NCBI GenBank assembly: GCA_008692225.1
Contig: VICG01000001.1
Location: 2,146,001-2,210,000, forward strand
Reading direction: 5' to 3'
Source: Monilinia fructicola
Taxonomy: Eukaryota > Ascomycota > Leotiomycetes > Helotiales > Sclerotiniaceae
DNA: 64,000 nt
This document shows, piece after piece, positions 56,916 through 64,000 of this stretch. Position numbers and translations under genes: made by a program. The notes beneath the pieces were generated by a model. It was given only the letters and a program-made list of their open reading frames with translations, had not been told where the DNA came from and searched no databases. Numbering within the stretch: position 1 is the stretch's first letter; every line of letters starts with the position of its first letter.

Positions 56916-59900
56916 ATGTTGACGCACAATGGAGAATGGATTTCCAGACGACCAGAATTTTATTCTAGGCCGCCTTTTCCCCAGTCCGACGTTCAGTCCT
57001 CAGCGCAATCTCAATACCAGTACTCGTCGGATTTCATTTCACGGCAAATACCTTCCTCTTGGGGATCGCCTCACTTTCCGCAAGAAACCCATTCTACTTT
57101 GGCGCCCTCGAACAACCTTCGTGCGAATGGATATATGAGCAATTCGGATGATGGTGGAGAGCCAGATGACTTTTACAGAGACTACCATCCACAAGCAAAC
57201 GGCCAGCCGAATCATTTATTAGATATGACGGCTACCACATCAGATGTTAGACCGACCCCCTCCGCCGTGCGATCAAAGAGTGGGAGTAACTCACCAAATC
57301 AAACTCCTGCCTCCAGGACGATGACGCGACCACCATTCGGCTCAAACCCTGTCGCCTGTTGAAAGCAATCAAAGGCAATCAACAACACCACTGGCCAATG
57401 GATATGGGAAGGCATCACGGCAAACGAGCGTGAAGGATCTCTTAAAGCGCTTTGATCAGAATAATGACCAATCCCTTCCCATGCCGCGGAAACCTATGGT
57501 ACGAACAAATGATGGTGCCCTAAAGAGTTCTGGAAATGTTAGAGATCGATCGAACCCATATACCCCCCGCGTAGCCAGTAACCCAGGACCGACGACTACG
57601 AGTTCGTCATTGCGGGCAGGCAAATGCTACCAGAGATTCGGGAAGAGCCAGGGTTAGGTCGCCTCCATCCAGCATAAGAGCGATGCAACGACCGAGGCTT
57701 GTGGCAGAGAGCAACAAGAGTCTAACGGTACCCCTTTGGGTTCAATTCGTCACAATCGGCCAAAATCTAACGCAAGTTCAGCTCCAAAGACGACAAATAA
57801 CATCTCCTCCAAATTGGAAATCGAAGCACCACCTCCAGTACCGGAGAAACGTCCCCTGTTTGGCGAACTTTTAACTCTCAACCAAGGTGCATCTGAAGCT
57901 GGTTATGGCATATCCACGTCAACACGAAGGACATCTGAGTCGGGCTTGCCTCCTATTATCTCGACGCAACAGCGTAGTCGCACAGATGCTGATATATCTC
58001 CAACTTCACCAACAGCGTGGTATTTGGGAGTGACACCATCACTCGGTGATCTAGAACTAAACAAGCCGCGAAGATCAGGTCACAATCGTGCTCATAGTGA
58101 CTTTGCAGACACCAAGGTAAACACACTATGAAAAACATCAACCGATCCTCGTTCATTCTCCCAGACTCTCCCGTTGATATCAAAGAGTCGAATGCAAATT
58201 TTTACCATGGATCCTGCAACACATACAGAATTCCATTCTGAGCCAGAACAGCAGCCTGCCAAGCTCTCCTCTCGACTTCCTGTTGCACTCAAACGTTCAG
58301 GTAACCAGTCGGATGTGTCGAGTTCGCCATCAACACGTGCGAATTCTCCATTGACCGGCAAACGGGTTGCAAACGGTAAACTACCACGAGACAGTCGACC
58401 ATGGACTCCCGCAACCCGCCCAGTGGGAACATCGAGTCGTCCAACCCCCCCGGGCGGTCGAATTAAGGCACGTAGTCCAGAAAAACCCTCCAGCAATGGT
58501 AGTTTGAAGGCGTACATTTCTGCACCCCCAGCAAGGAATTCTCCACCCTTGCGCAGCTCACGCCCTCGGCAACCTGTTTCTGCAGCTTCAACTGCTAGCT
58601 CAAGGCGGAAGGCAGTCGATGGGTCAGCTTCGCCGCATGATCAAAGAGCTGGAATGAAAATTGAACAGAACCGGTGGAACTCCTGAGACGAAAGGACGTA
58701 AGATGATGAATACCGAACCTGTTAATTATGCAGCACGGCGAGCACAAATCACACGAGCATACACAAAATCAATTCACGAATCTGAGCTGCAGAAAATGCG
58801 AGCAGCTAACGCGCGCCGTCTCAGTGAACAGAGCATCCTAGCTACAAACATTGGGGAACGCTCAAGTTCCTCGGATCGAGTACCAGCTCTGCCTTTCTCA
58901 GGGCCTGAACCTTTGCAAATCCTGACAAACTTTGAATCACAAACGTCACCGCCACCCGTTGAGCGTCAAGTTGAGGTAGATCAAGATTCGCCCACTTTGG
59001 GCGTCACTAACACTGTGCCTGGAGCGTTCGTTGATGAAGATGTGCCAATATCCGCAATCTCTAATGTTTCCGCCACTACCTTTATTGAAAATGAAGCGCA
59101 GACGGAAGCCGCTCGCCTAGCTCGCATTCCCTCCACCAAGCTTTCTGGTTCCGTTGCAGTTCTTTCTCAAGTGCCCGAAGCACATGACACTGCTTTCGTT
59201 GAACAAGTGGGAAGTGTTACAGAGTCTTTAGGGATGTCGCTCGAATCTACTCCAATCGAAGCCACTCCAGGAGAAGTCGCTTCGACTGAGGGCTGTGGTG
59301 GAATAATGCCAGAGGAGTCTATTGGCAATGATATGACACCCGAAGCAATCCCCGAGAACTTATCAAAGAACAAGGCATACGATGAGATAGTCACAATACC
59401 AGTTGCAGAACCACCAAGTCCGAAAACCTTGATTCCCAAAACCCTCGACTCGAATTCTCCAGATCGTAGGAATCGTGAAGTAGAGCCTTCTGCAAATAAA
59501 ACTCTGCAATCTACAGATCTGGGCTTATATGACGAAAGTTCCCAACAGCTGGCAGAAATTTCAATCAAAATTGAACAAGAACCGGATGAATCCCATCTAC
59601 CTTTAGAGTCAAATACATATTCCGGAGAAGTCCCCAGGCTTGAATTGCCGGCTTTGCGTACCGCCCTTGCCGAATCACTGTCGCCATCAGAGAATGATAG
59701 ACAACTGGAATCATACACCCCCACAGATATGGATTATGAAAGTTTTGAGGATATCGGTGCCGGGCATACCGGGAATACTAGTGAACAAGAAGATTTGTAC
59801 GGACCATCTTATGACCACAATCGCGAGCTATATCTTACGTCGGATACCTACCGTCGGGGAAGCCGCAACTCTGCTTGGACTGATTTCTCAGTTGCCACGA

Positions 59901-62900
59901 CGGATGACCCAGCTTCACAAGATGAAAATCAGAAGTGGATAAACACGAAGACACCGCCTCCTGAGCCAGAGAAAGGACCCACCCCGCCTCCGAAGGTACC
60001 TGTACCAGCCGATGATCTCACGAACCCACCTCGGCCAGAGCTGCCTCCATTGACATCGCATAACGGATTTGGTCTGGGGTTCGACCCGGACACTATATAC
60101 AGCGTCCCAACTGTCCCGGTGTGGACCAGCCTGACACCTCCCCCCGGCTCAGAGAAGCTTTCTCGCCAGGATGCAATCGCTAAATTAGGTCCCCTTCGCG
60201 CACACCACCCCCCCTCCTGCTATTCAGGATAGTCGACCGGAACTGAAAATCTATCAGCAGTCCGGCCAAAATGCTGCCGGCCAAAAACAATGAGTCCAGG
60301 CGCCCTAGTGATGATTTATATTCGCCACGCCCTTCGCTTTCCACACCTTCACTTTCTACCCTAGGTCAAGCATGCAAATATCACAGGAGGACATATCTCT
60401 AGGCTATCTCTACTCCACTCCTAAAATTCCTCAGTTACCTCTTACCGAGGAAGAGCAAGCAGTTGCTAAGAAGCGAAGCACACGTTTGTTTACTCGACGA
60501 AAGATCATCGAAGAAATAATCGATACCGAGGCCGCTTATCTGAAAGACATGAATGTCGTTGAAGAGATCTACAAAGGCACAGCAGAAGCATGCCCTAAAT
60601 TGGATTTTGGCGATATAAAGACTATTTTCAGGAATACAAATGAGATCATAGCCTTTTCAACGGCGTTTCTGGATGATCTTAAGAAGGCTGGGGCAGCTGT
60701 CTACACCTCCAAGGCCCGCGCCAGGCAAAGTCGAGCTACTGCCTCCACTTCAACGACGACCACTGCGGCGAATACCCCTGCGTCTCTGGGTCCCAATGAT
60801 AGTTGCTCGGATCCTCCGGAATTTAACGACTTCAATGAAGAAAAGGATAGAAAGACTTTTATTGGTCATACCTTTGGCCAACACCTTAGGAAGATGCAAG
60901 AGGTCTACACGGAATTTCTGAAAAACAGTGAGCTGGCAGCTGACCGTTTGAAAATTTTGTCAGCAGATCCTGCGGTTGACGTATGGCTTATTGAATGTAA
61001 CAATGTTGCAAAGGATTTGACGGCTGCTTGGGACCTTGATGCTCTGCTGGTTAAGCCAGTTCAACGAGTCACTCGGTATCAGCTCCTGCTCGACAATCTC
61101 GTGAAATATACAGCTGAAGACCACCCGGATTTCAATGCTCTTACGATCGCCAGTCGAGAGCTCTTGAATCTACTGAAAAATATAGATAAGCTCAAGGAAC
61201 GTATTCAAGTTGTTGGGAAGATTGTTGGCCGGAAACGCAAGGAATCAGAGGTCCGCCTCGGACTAGCCAAGGCATTTGGACGACGTTCGGAGAAGTTGAC
61301 GTCTAATGTGGTTCGCCCCCATGATGATGAAACGTTCATCAAATTGCATGAGAAATTCGGTCACGATTACCTACGACTGCAAGTAGTAATGCGTGACGTT
61401 GAATATTATACTCGACAAGTTGCAACTTGGGTCAACGATTTTCTCAGATTCCTATCTGCTATGGAACTGAACATGCGACATAGTCCCTCGAGACATCCAG
61501 AAATGGAAGCTCGATGGTCTCAATTTAATCAATCCATGAGAGATATGGGGAGTGTTGCTTTGGAGGAACATGTAAGCATTTTTGTATGACCAACTGCGTT
61601 GTAGCATCGAAAACTAATATCAAACAGGTGGGTAATATCCGAAAGACTGTCATCGAACCAATCGAGAACGTAATCCGAGAATATACCAAGCCTACCGATT
61701 TCATGAAGAAGCGTTCAAAGAGGCGTGTAGATTATGAAAAGTGGATGGCTGCCAATTCCAACGGCAAGAAGGTCGACGAAAAGCTTCAAGCGTCAGCCAA
61801 AGAATATGACGCCTTGAATGAAACTTTGAAAACAGAACTGCCTCAGCTATCGGCCAAGACGGCGGAGATGGGTCAATTGGTACTGGCTCGTCTTATCTTC
61901 ATCCAAACTTCATGGTATTATATATGGCAAGAGAAGATCAAGAGTGTGTTGGATGCGAACAAAATACCAATGAGCGTACATGATATTGTGCAATCCTTTG
62001 AACAAGACTATAAGTATGTTCTTGCACAGACTCAAGAACTTGGTCTCATCAAACGGGACACTCGAGGTCGATTGCTTCTTGGACCGCTTGGAGTCAACCC
62101 CTCTAGCGAGTCTCAAGGATAGTGATTCAGTGAAGACCAAAGGCCGACTATCTGACTCATCAGCTCGACCACAAGGTTTGTCCTTGGCCACCCCACATGA
62201 TACATCTCCTAGTCTACCAACGCCGGATTTTGCGAAGCGACACAGTGGCCAATTCTCCTTTTCCCCCATTCTGGCCAACGGACCTGGATTACCAGCCCAT
62301 GCCCCCTATCAGCCAGCTGCCTATTCCAATGGACACTCACGTCCTGGCTCCGGTTCGCCCGCAACGCCTGATGCCAGCGCCCCCCGACTTTTCGGCTCAA
62401 CTAGGCCATCAACATCACGTAGCATTGCATCCGACAATGGTGGCATTCCAAGGATTAGTACGGATATTGGGCATCGTAGGGGAATCAAGCTCCACTCAGG
62501 CATCTGCGTCGTATATGGTGGATGGCCCTCTTCGCGACCAGCGACCGTTCTCCGGCATTTTTCATTCGGCAATGCCTTTGCCTGACGGACCTGAAGATAG
62601 CGCTAGATCTTCGAGGGCCTCATCGATGGATCGTGCCCATGGGAGTCGATACAACGTTATCTATTTGGCAGCAAGCTTGTTCGAATTCAACATTGCTGCA
62701 ACCAAAAACCGAAGCAGGTTACCCTTATCTAACTTACTCTGCCGGCGAAGTAAGTCTTCATTCAATTATGCCATTTCTCTCTGTTTACTAAATATTCTTC
62801 TTAGATCTTTTGATGTCATTGGAGAAAAAGGCGAGCTCTGGTTGGCCAAGAACCAAGATGATGGCTCTGATCAAGTTGGCTGGATCTGGAGTAAGCACTT

Positions 62901-62922
62901 TGCTCGTCTTGCCGTGGATTAA
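56916..62922 (+). CDS. Large Rho guanine-nucleotide exchange factor, DH-BAR-SH3 (Tuba/DNMBP-like), frame broken many times
   Basis: A disordered, Ser/Pro-rich N-terminal half (from ATG 56916) is followed by a DH (RhoGEF) domain at about 60480-61210 (RRKIIEEIIDTEAAYLKDM, VWLIECNNVAKDL, LLVKPVQRVTRYQLLLDNL), a BAR-type region at about 61320-62050 (DYLRLQVVMRDVEYY, YTKPTDFMKKRSKRRVDYEKW), a Pro/Ser linker, and a C-terminal SH3 (VIYLAASLFEFN..., GYPYLTYSAGE, VIGEKGELWLAKNQDD, VGWIWSKHFARL). Clear introns: 58117-58164, 61572-61627 and 62750-62804. The expected product is about 1,900-1,950 residues. Such proteins activate Rho-family GTPases (Cdc42 in animals) and couple them to membrane curvature. 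About ten frame changes occur at short homopolymers (positions in the findings). Domains on both sides of each remain well conserved, so I annotate one gene. Confidence 0.88.
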
Positions 62923-64000
62923 ACAACAATACCCACAGCGCTCAGCCCATGGTTTTCCTTGACTCCTCGTCTGGGAGTGGCGGTTTTTCGATTGATTTGG
63001 AGCTAAATACCTGTGCTCACTTCCGAAAGTCTCTTCACGCAGGAAAGCAACCTTTATGCGGTCTGTTGGCGCAAATAGGGCAAGGTCTGAGATTCATGAT
63101 TGATTACATGACATGATTCTACGGAGTCTTTGAATTCATTCCAACTACAGCTAGTCACTGACATATACAATTGGGTGTGGATGGAAAGGAGCGGCGTTCT
63201 TGTTCTAGGAGTGGGCGTTCAAATAAGCCTTGATATTCACGTTCTCTCTCTCCTTTTTTCTTTCTTTAATGTCGATAAGATTGTTTTTAGAGCGCTTTTT
63301 TTTTCGGAGCAATTCGTTACGATATGATGGATGGATGGACGGACGGCTCAATAAGTGCAGCGTGGAATTATTTTCTTCTCTTTTTTTTACCTTTCGAAAA
63401 TTAGGCAACCGGGTTCTGGTCTGTTAATAAGGATTGATGGATGGATGGCTAGGGCTCATGATTGTTGTTTGCATGATTTGATGGCCTTTTGTTGGAGTTA
63501 CAAAGTTTTAGTTGTGGGATATACCAGTGCAGCATGAGGAGAACAGAACAGAACAGAATATGAAATGGAACGGAATATGGGGTGGAGGGAATATGGAAAT
63601 AAGGAGGGCAGTATGGATGGAAGGAACGTGACTTTTCTATTCTTTTCTTGGAGGGTAGGGGATAGGAGAGATGAAAGGAGGGGGGATGACTACTGCGAAG
63701 GGGATCGAGGAAGGGAAGAAAGTATGATGGATGCATGGCATGGCATGGATGAATACCCGGATTATACGTACGCGCGAAGGAGTTATCGGTTGTCGGAGTA
63801 GGATTTTCCTTTCCCTCTCTCTCTCTACGGATGTTCAATGCGTTGCGACGCGTTACCTTTCGTCATGTTGCCGACGCACGAAAATGAGAAAGAGAGCAAG
63901 AAAGGAAGGGTGCCAAGTGGAGGGGGGAAAAAGTCTCAAGATCTCATGCTGGTAAATTTCGAGCTAGGAATGAATGTAAATGCATGGGCATGGCATGGCA
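62923..64000. other. 3' flank of the Rho GEF, no gene seen
   Basis: 1.1 kb of low-complexity DNA with GATGGATG repeats (63325, 63437, 63726), AGAACAGA repeats at 63540-63560 and TGGCATGG repeats at the window end. Open frames on both strands lack features. Confidence 0.5.

Overview
The window is nuclear DNA of a filamentous ascomycete. Most genes carry short GT-AG introns (about 45-125 bp) with CTNAC/CTGAC-like branch sites. Protein families (Zn2Cys6 regulator, UstYa/DUF3328, Bys1, fungal MFS) and a dispersed 5S rRNA gene all fit Pezizomycotina. The 5S sequence and protein flavour suggest Leotiomycetes/Helotiales (Botrytis/Sclerotinia-like); that placement is inference.

Layout. 0-8.5 kb: 3' part of a secreted Bys1-type protein (+), a 3-ketoacyl-CoA thiolase (+), the ribosome-assembly WD40 protein RSA4 (-), and the meiotic mismatch-repair homologue MSH4 (+). 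9.5-26 kb: an accessory, redox-rich block with a class A FAD monooxygenase, a small membrane protein, a decayed Rab11-like fragment, an Old-Yellow-Enzyme reductase, an FMO-type monooxygenase, an MFS exporter, a five-exon UstYa-like oxidase with both HxxHC motifs, and divergently from it a 46-residue peptide with a signal sequence. With no PKS/NRPS present, this resembles a small RiPP (dikaritin-type) cluster. 26.5-32 kb: a 4HBT-type thioesterase, SAM50 and UBC6 (head-to-head), and a conserved fungal protein. 32-45 kb: mostly gene-poor, repeat-rich DNA with one small conserved gene and a second MFS transporter. 45-48 kb: a Zn2Cys6 regulator. 48.7-53.2 kb: telomerase reverse transcriptase on the minus strand, with a 5S rRNA gene in its last intron. 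53-57 kb: microsatellites. 57-63 kb: a large Rho GEF with DH, BAR and SH3 domains.

All genes before about 27 kb read cleanly. Beyond that, SAM50, UBC6, the 36-kb gene, the Zn2Cys6 regulator, TERT (twice) and the Rho GEF (about ten times) are broken by frameshifts. Nearly all are explained by one extra base in a homopolymer or doublet, and strong conservation resumes immediately afterwards. Essential genes are affected, so sequencing or assembly error is the likeliest cause; real decay is less likely. Exon coordinates given here were derived by eye from splice motifs and family conservation.
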